From an uncultured Prevotella sp. (GTDB lineage: Bacteria > Bacteroidota > Bacteroidia > Bacteroidales > Bacteroidaceae): a DNA stretch of 5,560 nucleotides. Shown here piece after piece: positions 1-5,560 of this stretch. Where the stretch lies: contig CAAFFL010000031.1 of the NCBI GenBank assembly GCA_900762125.1, positions 1 to 5,560 on the forward strand, given 5' to 3'. The notes under the pieces were generated by a model that saw only the letters and a list, made by a program, of their open reading frames with translations, was not told where the DNA came from and searched no databases. Made by a program: the position numbers and the translations under genes. Each line of letters starts with the position of its first letter. Positions within the stretch are counted from its first letter, which is position 1.

Positions 1-59
1 ACAACGCAAATCGATAGCTCAGAACAACGTGCATCTCGCACTTTTTTGTTAACTTTAAA
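1..59 (+). repeat. 59-bp direct repeat, left copy
   Basis: This stretch recurs at 5356-5414 in the same orientation. The only difference is G at position 13 against A at 5368. It starts at the window edge, so it may extend further left. Inside it, GTGC (29-32) and GCAC (38-41) can pair around a 5-nt loop, with six T following at 42-47. AACAA (23-27) and TTGTT (46-50) could add an outer stem. GTTAACTTTAAA follows the T-run, and TAACTTTA within it is one base short of the Bacteroidota -7 consensus TAnnTTTG. There is no reading frame or transposase with it. It could be a dispersed intergenic element, a regulatory cassette or the footprint of a mobile element; the sequence alone does not decide. 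Confidence 0.93.
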
Positions 60-88
60 CATGAATAATTAATGTACCGATTGATGAT

Positions 89-194
89 AATTAGCGTTGA
101 TAAGAGAAGAGGAACGCAAATTCCGCCAATTAGCACGCTAATGATTTAACGTGCAGATTAATGGCAATTAGCGTTAAAAGGAAGGTGAACGCAA
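89..194. repeat. Cluster of short AT-rich direct and inverted repeats
   Basis: AATTAGCGTT occurs at 89-98 and 166-175. Each copy is followed by a purine-rich spacer and then GAACGCAA (112-119 and 187-194), giving two related units of 31 and 29 bp. Between them, ATTAGC-AC-GCTAAT (129-142) is an inverted repeat carrying the same motif on the other strand. TTTAACG (145-151) pairs with CGTTAAA (172-178). ATTAGCGT appears again at 5507-5514, and AACGCAAAT also lies inside both 59-bp copies. There is no plausible coding region here. The pattern suggests a dispersed intergenic repeat family or a regulator-binding region. The function is unknown. Confidence 0.6.
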
Positions 195-224
195 GGTAAA
201 GCATGTCGTTTCCCAGTGCCATGG

Positions 225-318
225 TCATTGTACGGCAGTTGCCCGCAGCATTGCGGGCAGACGCCATCCGTGTTGCGGGCAGTCGCCCTCCGCATTGCGG
301 GCAGCTGCCGTACAATGA
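225..318. repeat. GC-rich 94-bp element: 23-bp inverted repeat enclosing 22-bp tandem units
   Basis: The arms at 225-247 and 296-318 are reverse complements over 23 bp except for one position (239 against 304, which would be a U-G wobble in plus-strand RNA). Three tandem units of period 22 begin at 248, 270 and 292; each carries a core TTGCGGGCAG and a CGCC- or TGCC-type tail. The third unit overlaps the right arm. A competing hairpin, GCCCGCA-GCAT-TGCGGGC (241-258), and the palindrome GGCAGCTGCC (300-309) also lie inside. The element sits 46 bp past the sbcC stop codon, so it would form a strong fold in the 3' part of that transcript. No U-tract follows on the minus strand, so it is not a textbook intrinsic terminator. 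It could act as an RNA-stabilising 3' structure, like REP elements, or be a small mobile repeat. Confidence 0.85.
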
Positions 319-330
319 GCGTTGCAGTTA

Positions 331-361
331 CAAAGGTAATGAATAAGGCTGGAATGAGCAA
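331..361 (-). promoter_or_regulatory. Possible Bacteroidota-type promoter reading into the 94-bp element
   Basis: On the minus strand TACCTTTG (338-331) fits the TAnnTTTG -7 consensus exactly. TTG (361-359) lies 20 nt upstream, where a -33 TTTG box is expected. Transcription would start near 325 and enter the hairpin element at once. There is no gene downstream within the window, so this would be a small RNA or a chance match. An eight-base motif with two free positions is short, so confidence is low. Confidence 0.22.
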
Positions 362-364
362 CAC

Positions 365-3300
365 TTATCGGTACGTTTGCAGTCCCTTGATGGTCACCTC
401 GCTGCGTGATGGGTCTTTGCGCTTGACGGTGATCTGCAGCGGAATGCGCTCCTGCAGCTGTTCCACATGGCTGATGATGCCCACGCGGCGGCCGCCACTG
501 ATGTCGTGGAGACGCTCCAGGGTGTCCATGACGGTGTTCAGGCAGTTGCTGTCGAGCGTGCCGAAGCCCTCGTCGATGAAGAGGATGTCAACGTTCTCAC
601 CCTTCATGTTGATGTCACTCAGCGCCAGGGCCAACGACAGCGAGACCATGAAACTCTCGCCACCGGAGAGGATGTTCGTCGACTGCGGCATGGCACCGGA
701 GTAGTGGTCCTTCACCAGGATGGTCAGCGAGCCGGGGTTGCAGATTAGCTGATAGCGGTCGGAGAACCGCTCCAGATAGACATTGGCCGCGTCGAGGAGA
801 TAGCGGAGGATGAAGCTCTGCGCAATGCCGCGGAACTTCTTGCCCTCCTTGTCGCCGAAGCGCCGGCAGAACGCATCCCATCGGTAATAGTCCTCACGAG
901 CCTGGTCCACCACCTGCTGCTGCTGTTGGTTAGCAGCCTTGGCTTCATCGTCCAACTTGAGCCGTGAGCGGTGGAAGCTGAGCTTCTCCTGTCGCTCTTG
1001 CTGCTCCCTCTGCAAGGTCTCGATGCGGAGGGGCAGTGACGCTTCCGTGTCGTCAGTGGTAAGCTCGGGTTGCGATGCCTCATGCTCCCGAATCTGGCGG
1101 ATAGCCATCGTCAGCTGTCCTTCCGCTTGCTGCTGTTGTGCTCTGAGTTGCGCATGACGACCTTTGATGGCGTCGATGCCGTTCCTCTGGTAAGCCATCA
1201 GTACGTCAAGCTGCGCCTCATCAATGGTCGGGTGAGCGCCATAGAAAGCTGTCAGCGCCTGTCGCTGCTCCTCCTGCTGCCGCGTGAGGTCTTGCTGCCG
1301 GGTGATGGTCTCCTTGAGACGGTCGTAGAGACCGTCCATCCGTCTTTCCGCCTCCTCGCCGCTGATGGCTTCCGCAGCTACGCCAGGCGTCACGGTTGCC
1401 CAGTCGGCTGCCAATGCCATGATTTTGTTGGTTGTCAGCGTCACGTTCTTGGCATGCGTGTCGTCCATCGACCACATTCGCTGATCATCCTGCCACTGTC
1501 GTCGCAGCGCCTTGTAGTCGTTCGACTCCTTGATGAAGCGGGCAATGAACCCCGTCGACGATTGCTGCCAGCTTTGCTGCCAATCGGGATAGCTGATGAG
1601 TGTCTTCAGCTCCTCCTTCAGACGCTGCATCTGTTGCTGTTCGGCAGTGACGTCTCTTTCAAGCCTTGTGATGGCATTGGTGATGTTGGTCAGTGCCTGT
1701 TGCTTCTCCGTCTTCACTTCCGTGAGTCGGCGGAGCATGTTGTCCTCCCGATCCTTGGCTGCCTGTTTCGTGTTGATCAAGCTGTTCAGATTGCGCAATG
1801 TGGCCTCCTTCTGTTCTATTTCTGCCAGGCGTCGGGCATTGTCGCGCTCAGCGTCAGCAAGCTGTTCCTCCCAGGCGGCGTCACCCACGAGTGCTGCCGT
1901 TTTTACCAGCCGTTGGATGGCAAGCTGCTGCTGTTGCAACCGCCGCTGTGCCTCGGCAGCAGCCTCCCGCTGCCGTTGCTCCATCCTCCGCTGTGAAGCA
2001 ATGCTCACCCTCAGGCTGTTGGTCATGACCTCGGCACGATTCCTGTCCTCCGAGGCCTCATCATATTTCTTCCGGATGGGGTCGAGGGCGGAGACGAAAT
2101 GCGCATCATCGAGCAGGGTCGTAACCTTCTGTCCACAGACGGGGCAGGTGTCGCCCACCTTCAGCTTTTGTCGCACCTCACGGGCATAGTCGCTCACCGA
2201 CTCACGCATCTTGTCGTAGAGGAGCTTCATCTCCAGCTCCCTCTCCCGGAGCATCTCCACCGCTTTCTCTTGCTCCGCCAGTTGGCTCGCCTTGTCTGCG
2301 ATGTCCTTCGTAGTGTCGGCCAAGGCCTTGACGGCCAGGTCGGTCGTCTCTTGGCGCGACTGGAGCATTGTTTGTGCCTGTCGGATGGCGTGATAGTGTG
2401 TCTGCCGCTGCTCCTCACGTTTGCGCTCTGCCGCGATGCCATTGGGGTCCAGCGCCTCGCGTTGCTGCCGGAGCTGATTGATCTCCTGCTGCATGGTGGT
2501 GCACAGCGAGCGCTGTTTGTCTTCCGTCTGCTGCGCCTGGTGCAGGGCAGCCTCCATCTGCGGCAATGCTTGTCGCTGGACAGAGAGTTGCTGCTGGTTG
2601 CCGGCAATCGTCTCCTCTGTGGCCTTCAGCTGCCGGAGGTTGACGACGATAGCGCCACTGTTGTCGTACATTGCCGCATGGTCCTTCTGCGCCTCCAGAC
2701 TGCTGGCTTCCTGTGCTATTTTGTCTTTCAGTTGCTGATGCTTGGTAAGGAAGGCGTCGACTCCACCACAGAGTGTCGCATACTGGTTCCTGAGCGTCTG
2801 CTGCAAGACGCGTTCTTGGTTGGCCTTGGCGCTAGCCTCCAGCAGCTGCCGGCGGGCATGGCGTGCTTCGGCAGCTTGCTCGAAGTCGGTCACCAGTTGC
2901 TCCTCCTGTTGGAAGCGGTCGGTAGTGAGCACCTGCTTGATGCGTTCCAGCGTCTCTTTGGCACGTTGTTCCTCCTCACTGCGCTCCCGTCGCGTCTTGA
3001 GCCATTGCAGCTTGGTGGCCATCCTGTCCCCTTCCTGTTTCTTCTCATTGATGAGCTGCAGCAGACTCCCGCAGCGTGTCTCCAGCACATGGCGCTCTTC
3101 AGGGCTCATCGGCTGCCGGTCCTGCAACCGTTCCTTCTCCCGTTCGTAGACCGCCTTCTTCTCCTCCGTCAGCTCATAGATCTTTGCACCGACCTTGCTG
3201 AAGTCTTCCTTGCCCGTAATCTTCTCCAAGATGCTGCTCTTGTCCTCGGGCTTACATTGCAGGAAACGGGTGAATTCGCCCTGTGCCAGCAACGTCGTAC

Positions 3301-3790
3301 GGCAGAACTGATCGTAGGTCAGGCCGATCCGCTCTGCTACCACCTTGCTGCATTCTGCGCCCTTGGCTATAACTCGCTCACCTTGCGACAGGGTGTGGAC
3401 GGCCGTCTTCAGATTGCCATCAACCTTCTTCTTTGAACGTGCACAGCTCCAGCTGGCCACATACTCTAGGGAGTCATTGCCCAGGAACGTCAGCCTCGCC
3501 TCACAGCTGACGCTGCCACGCCGCATGAGCTGCCGTGAGTCGTTCACGCCGATGGTCTTGGCGTCCTCTTGCTGGTCGACGGCATACTTTTCTGTCGACG
3601 ACACCCGCTTCAGGCGGGGCGCGGTGCCGAACAGTGCCAGACAGATGGCGTCAAGGATGGTCGACTTTCCACTGCCGGTGTTGCCGTTGATGAGGAACAC
3701 ATGGCTCTGTGCCAATGCCCCATTACCGAAATCGATATCTGCCTTCTCGATACTGGCGATATTGCTGATATGTAGTTGCTTGATCTTCAC
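365..3790 (-). CDS. sbcC: SbcC, Rad50-like ATPase subunit of the SbcCD nuclease
   Basis: This is the ATPase subunit of the cytoplasmic SbcCD (Rad50-Mre11 type) complex. It uses ATP to open and close around DNA so that SbcD can cut hairpins, palindromes and blocked ends. The N-terminal ATPase half has Walker A GNTGSGKST (residues 36-44) and the Q-loop LAQGEF (168-173). Long Gln/Glu/Arg-rich coiled coils flank the central zinc hook CPVC (Cys549, Cys552), which lies close to the midpoint, as expected. The C-terminal half has the signature LSGGE (1041-1045), Walker B ILFIDE (1069-1074), a D-loop GTLD and the H-loop His1108. The protein is 1141 aa against about 1050 in E. coli; the coiled coils are the likely place for the extra length. 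The start is GTG, chosen because it opens the usual MKIKQLHISN-type strand ahead of Walker A and follows a purine-rich tract. Poly-Gln runs occur at 619-622, 885-888 and 955-959. The frame is intact and the gene is co-transcribed with sbcD. Confidence 0.97.
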   Translation of the reverse strand: MKIKQLHISNIASIEKADIDFGNGALAQSHVFLINGNTGSGKSTILDAICLALFGTAPRLKRVSSTEKYAVDQQEDAKTIGVNDSRQLMRRGSVSCEARLTFLGNDSLEYVASWSCARSKKKVDGNLKTAVHTLSQGERVIAKGAECSKVVAERIGLTYDQFCRTTLLAQGEFTRFLQCKPEDKSSILEKITGKEDFSKVGAKIYELTEEKKAVYEREKERLQDRQPMSPEERHVLETRCGSLLQLINEKKQEGDRMATKLQWLKTRRERSEEEQRAKETLERIKQVLTTDRFQQEEQLVTDFEQAAEARHARRQLLEASAKANQERVLQQTLRNQYATLCGGVDAFLTKHQQLKDKIAQEASSLEAQKDHAAMYDNSGAIVVNLRQLKATEETIAGNQQQLSVQRQALPQMEAALHQAQQTEDKQRSLCTTMQQEINQLRQQREALDPNGIAAERKREEQRQTHYHAIRQAQTMLQSRQETTDLAVKALADTTKDIADKASQLAEQEKAVEMLRERELEMKLLYDKMRESVSDYAREVRQKLKVGDTCPVCGQKVTTLLDDAHFVSALDPIRKKYDEASEDRNRAEVMTNSLRVSIASQRRMEQRQREAAAEAQRRLQQQQLAIQRLVKTAALVGDAAWEEQLADAERDNARRLAEIEQKEATLRNLNSLINTKQAAKDREDNMLRRLTEVKTEKQQALTNITNAITRLERDVTAEQQQMQRLKEELKTLISYPDWQQSWQQSSTGFIARFIKESNDYKALRRQWQDDQRMWSMDDTHAKNVTLTTNKIMALAADWATVTPGVAAEAISGEEAERRMDGLYDRLKETITRQQDLTRQQEEQRQALTAFYGAHPTIDEAQLDVLMAYQRNGIDAIKGRHAQLRAQQQQAEGQLTMAIRQIREHEASQPELTTDDTEASLPLRIETLQREQQERQEKLSFHRSRLKLDDEAKAANQQQQQVVDQAREDYYRWDAFCRRFGDKEGKKFRGIAQSFILRYLLDAANVYLERFSDRYQLICNPGSLTILVKDHYSGAMPQSTNILSGGESFMVSLSLALALSDINMKGENVDILFIDEGFGTLDSNCLNTVMDTLERLHDISGGRRVGIISHVEQLQERIPLQITVKRKDPSRSEVTIKGLQTYR

Positions 3791-3803
3791 CTCTTTTCCT
3801 TTT
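3791..3803 (-). promoter_or_regulatory. Purine-rich ribosome-binding tract for the sbcC GTG start
   Basis: The 13 bp between the sbcD stop and the sbcC GTG read AAAAGGAAAAGAG on the minus strand. AAGGA sits about 6 nt from the start codon, so it resembles a Shine-Dalgarno site. The two ORFs upstream have nothing as clear. The tract supports the GTG start, and the tight spacing suggests coupled translation of SbcD and SbcC. Confidence 0.6.
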
Positions 3804-5051
3804 TTACATTCGTTCTTCTTTTTGGATAGCGTCCAGCGTCTTGCTCATCAGCGCCCTGTAGCTTGCCTTGTCGGCATCACTGATGCCCGTCTCAGCCATA
3901 TAGAGGTCGGCCACCTCCATGGGACCTTTGTGAAGGAACTCGTCAAGGCTCGACCGCGACTGCACCCAGCTGCGATGATGTTCCCGCGAATGATTGGGCA
4001 CGGAGATGACGAAGGTGCAGAACTGGCACGCCTTGTTCTCTGCTGCCTGAGCCGCACGGGCATTGCAGTCGGAAGGCAGGCCGTTGGACGACAGGATGTT
4101 CAGGCGGATGTAGCTCGGGTCATCGTCCGGGAAATTCTCCAGCGTCTGGATGGCTTCTTCGAAGGTGACTGGCTCAGCTGGAATGGTCATCAGAGGATGG
4201 ATATTGCGGATGGGCACCTTTGTGACAACTGGTCGCTGGCCATGCTCCACCTCGACAATGCTGACAGAGTGTAGCTGCTCGCCCCCGACTTTGTGGCTAT
4301 AGTCCTCGTCAAACGACACCTCTATTGGCGTACCACTGTAGCGGATGCGACCGTCGGTGTTACGGATGGTCTGCGGGCGATGGATATGTCCCAGGGCCAG
4401 ATAGTCGTAGCCCTCGCCAAAAGTGTCGATGGGCAGGAGTTCCATGGTGCCGATGTCGCTGTCCGCATCGCGGTGCCCGGTACCATCCATGCTCTGCACG
4501 GCCAGGTGGGCCATCAGCACCACGGGTAGTCCATCGGTGTCCCGACTGTTGACCTCGTGCATCACGCTGTGGAAGAATGCCGCCTCGCGCGAGACGCTCT
4601 CCTCATCGGGCACGGCTGGATAGTTCGCGTGGTAGATATGCGGGATGGCCACGATGATGCCCTTGCCCGGCAGGGTGATGACGTGGTCGTCGAGGTTGAC
4701 ACGGCCATTGGCGTCGCGGTGCAGCGTGCCCAACACATGCACGCCGGCAAGCTTCCACAGCTGACTGTCAATCTCCAATCGGGAGGCACTGTCGTGGTTG
4801 CCACCCGTCACGACGATCTGCATCCTGCGGCAGGCGTCGTGGATGCGGAGGATGCCGTCGGTGAGCAACTGCTGTGCGGCGATGGATGGCGTGGAGGTGT
4901 GGAAGATGTCGCCGCTGACAACCATGGCATCGGGCTGCTCTTTGCTGGCGATGTCAGCAATCTGCCTGAGGAAGCTGTCCTGTTCCTCCGCCCGGTTGTT
5001 TCCGTAAAGCTCATGGCCCAAATGCCAGTCGCTGGTATGGAGTATCTTCAT
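3804..5051 (-). CDS. sbcD: SbcD, Mre11-like exonuclease/endonuclease subunit
   Basis: This is the nuclease subunit of SbcCD, a metal-dependent (Mn2+ in the family) calcineurin-like phosphoesterase acting on double-strand ends and hairpins. All phosphoesterase motifs are visible: DWH (Asp8, His10), SGDIFH (Asp48), GGNHD (Asn85, His86, Asp87), the MAH motif (His182) and LGHIHR (His222, His224). These supply the two-metal centre and the catalytic histidine. The part after about residue 270 fits the capping and C-terminal SbcD region that contacts the SbcC coiled-coil base. At 415 aa it is near the E. coli length of about 400. The ATG start gives the canonical MKILHTSDWHLGH opening. It lies 19 bp after the small ORF and 13 bp before sbcC, so the three are probably one operon. 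No frameshift or missing key residue is seen. Confidence 0.97.
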   Translation of the reverse strand: MKILHTSDWHLGHELYGNNRAEEQDSFLRQIADIASKEQPDAMVVSGDIFHTSTPSIAAQQLLTDGILRIHDACRRMQIVVTGGNHDSASRLEIDSQLWKLAGVHVLGTLHRDANGRVNLDDHVITLPGKGIIVAIPHIYHANYPAVPDEESVSREAAFFHSVMHEVNSRDTDGLPVVLMAHLAVQSMDGTGHRDADSDIGTMELLPIDTFGEGYDYLALGHIHRPQTIRNTDGRIRYSGTPIEVSFDEDYSHKVGGEQLHSVSIVEVEHGQRPVVTKVPIRNIHPLMTIPAEPVTFEEAIQTLENFPDDDPSYIRLNILSSNGLPSDCNARAAQAAENKACQFCTFVISVPNHSREHHRSWVQSRSSLDEFLHKGPMEVADLYMAETGISDADKASYRALMSKTLDAIQKEERM

Positions 5052-5070
5052 CTTTGCTATTGTTATAAAG

Positions 5071-5277
5071 TTATTGATTAGAGATTGTTGGCTCTGATAC
5101 CTCCACCAACAGGCCGCTGACGGGATAGTAGATCATGCGGTGGGTGACGGTCTCACCGGCAGACGTCATAGCGGCGGCATAGGCGTCGAGCACATCGGTA
5201 TCCATGAGGCATGGCTGTGCCTCATTCAGCCCTCGATAGACTGTCCCGGAGTATTCAGGAGAAAATAGAATGTTCAT
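5071..5277 (-). CDS. Small hypothetical protein (68 aa) leading the sbcDC cluster
   Basis: This ORF has an ATG start, a TAA stop and a 19-bp gap to sbcD. It lies 22 bp downstream of a consensus -7 element, so it is probably transcribed with sbcDC. The protein is acidic and has no signal peptide, membrane span or metal-binding motif. It opens with MNILFSPEYSGTVY, and LMDTDVLD follows around residues 25-32. From memory, not from a search, this resembles the first 30 or so residues of large PD-(D/E)XK-type nuclease proteins of Bacteroidales, which are many times longer. The remainder (about 33-68) does not match what I recall of them. It may therefore be a genuine small protein, or a remnant of a larger gene rejoined after a deletion. 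Being coding is likely; function is unknown. Confidence 0.7.
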   Translation of the reverse strand: MNILFSPEYSGTVYRGLNEAQPCLMDTDVLDAYAAAMTSAGETVTHRMIYYPVSGLLVEVSEPTISNQ

Positions 5278-5299
5278 AGTTATTGGTTTTAGACAATTG

Positions 5300-5307
5300 C
5301 AAACTTA
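5300..5307 (-). promoter_or_regulatory. Bacteroidota -7 promoter element for the operon
   Basis: TAAGTTTG on the minus strand matches the TAnnTTTG -7 consensus perfectly. It ends 22 nt before the ATG at 5277, which would give a leader of roughly 15-20 nt. No good TTTG -33 box is found at 19-21 nt upstream. The placement just ahead of the first gene makes it the best operon promoter candidate in the window. Confidence 0.5.
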
Positions 5308-5355
5308 CATAAAATCTTCGAGATTATACGCCAGTGGAATAAAAAAGTTGAGACC

Positions 5356-5414
5356 ACAACGCAAATCAATAGCTCAGAACAACGTGCATCTCGCACTTTT
5401 TTGTTAACTTTAAA
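5356..5414 (+). repeat. 59-bp direct repeat, right copy
   Basis: This is the second copy of the sequence at 1-59, with 58 of 59 positions identical. The right end is clear: after CTTTAAA the copies diverge (C-ATGAAT after the left one, G-CGGAGC after this one). It lies 78 bp upstream of the small ORF start and about 48 bp beyond its -7 element, pointing away from the operon. The hairpin GTGC-ATCTC-GCAC and the six-T run are preserved. No plus-strand gene ends nearby, so a simple terminator role for a gene in this window is not supported. Confidence 0.93.
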
Positions 5415-5560
5415 GCGGAGCTTATCTCCAATAGTGTTAATGAACGCGCTTGGTGTCCCACAGTTTAACTTTAGTCCATGGGACTAAATAGGGAAAGTCG
5501 TTTTTTATTAGCGTCCCCTGTGACGCACATGGTCTTTTGATATCTCTAGTGCTCAGGAGT
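5415..5560. other. Non-coding right flank
   Basis: I see no supportable gene in these 146 bp. The stretch holds a weak hairpin GGAG-CTTAT-CTCC (5417-5429), the palindrome at 5470-5488, a T-run (5501-5506) and one ATTAGCGT (5507-5514) shared with the left flank. A gene could begin beyond the window edge. Confidence 0.5.
5470..5488. repeat. Palindromic site TTTAGTCC-ATG-GGACTAAA
   Basis: Two perfect 8-bp half-sites are separated by 3 bp. GTCCCA also occurs just upstream (5457-5462) as an extra partial copy. The symmetry fits either a dimeric regulator's operator or a member of a short intergenic repeat family. No gene within the window is obviously controlled by it. Confidence 0.6.

Noticed and set aside
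225..318. CRISPR array or intrinsic terminator
   Set aside because: The 22-bp units are contiguous with no unique spacers, so it is not CRISPR. No U-tract follows on the sbcC strand, so it is not a standard intrinsic terminator.
158..364. Minus-strand ORF of 68 aa starting right after the sbcC stop, with a hydrophobic start and a Cys-rich middle
   Set aside because: It uses a GTG start and runs straight through the 94-bp repeat element. The period of 22 bp is not a multiple of three, so Cys-Pro-Gln-Cys-like strings appear in several frames. This is typical of a spurious ORF over a repeat, though the hydrophobic N-terminus made me look twice.
1070..1996. Plus-strand ORF of 308 aa opposite sbcC
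   Set aside because: It is low complexity and mirrors the Gln/Glu/Arg-rich coiled-coil codons on the other strand. No domain or start signal supports it.
2099..3436. Long plus-strand ORF (445 aa) opposite sbcC
   Set aside because: It is a leucine-rich translation of the complement of sbcC coiled-coil codons, with no recognisable domain. The minus-strand frame has all SbcC motifs, so this is a shadow.
3345..4274. Plus-strand ORF of 309 aa spanning the sbcC-sbcD junction
   Set aside because: It lies antisense to two clearly real genes and has no recognisable motif.
5323..5328. TATAAT on the minus strand upstream of the small ORF as a sigma70-type -10 box
   Set aside because: Bacteroidota primary sigma factors use TAnnTTTG at -7, and a perfect match lies closer to the start codon. 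No TTGACA-like box sits 17 bp upstream of this hexamer.
1..5414. Composite transposon or insertion sequence defined by the 59-bp repeats
   Set aside because: No transposase or integrase is present between the copies, the repeats lack terminal inverted repeats, and no target-site duplication can be assessed because the left copy begins at the window edge.

Overview
The window holds a three-gene cluster, all on the minus strand. From upstream to downstream it reads: a 68-codon hypothetical ORF (5277-5071), sbcD (5051-3804) and sbcC (3790-365). Gene gaps of 19 and 13 bp point to one transcription unit. A perfect Bacteroidota-type -7 element (TAAGTTTG, 5307-5300) lies just upstream of the first ORF. 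SbcD (Mre11-like phosphoesterase nuclease) and SbcC (Rad50-like ABC-type SMC ATPase with a zinc hook) form the SbcCD complex, which cuts hairpins, palindromes and protein-blocked DNA ends. Both genes look intact, with all the main catalytic motifs present.

The organism is most likely a Bacteroidota member, probably a Prevotella-like member of the Bacteroidales. The reasons are the TAnnTTTG promoter motif, weak or absent Shine-Dalgarno sequences, AT-rich spacers around GC-rich genes, and the style of the proteins. This is an inference; no marker gene in the window proves it.

The flanks are the less ordinary part. A 59-bp sequence occurs twice in the same orientation, at 1-59 and 5356-5414, with 58 of 59 positions identical. 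The two copies bracket the whole cluster. Each carries a small hairpin followed by six T on the plus strand. Between the left copy and sbcC (60-364) there is no convincing gene. That stretch holds short AT-rich motifs repeated in both orientations (ATTAGCGT, AACGCAA) and a GC-rich 94-bp element (225-318). The element is built from three 22-bp tandem units inside a 23-bp near-perfect inverted repeat. Right of the second 59-bp copy (5415-5560) there is no gene, only a palindromic site, TTTAGTCC-ATG-GGACTAAA.

No transposase, integrase, RNA gene or CRISPR array is visible. The core is a well-known DNA repair operon. What deserves a second look is the set of intergenic repeats and the small leading ORF, whose N-terminus may derive from a larger nuclease family.
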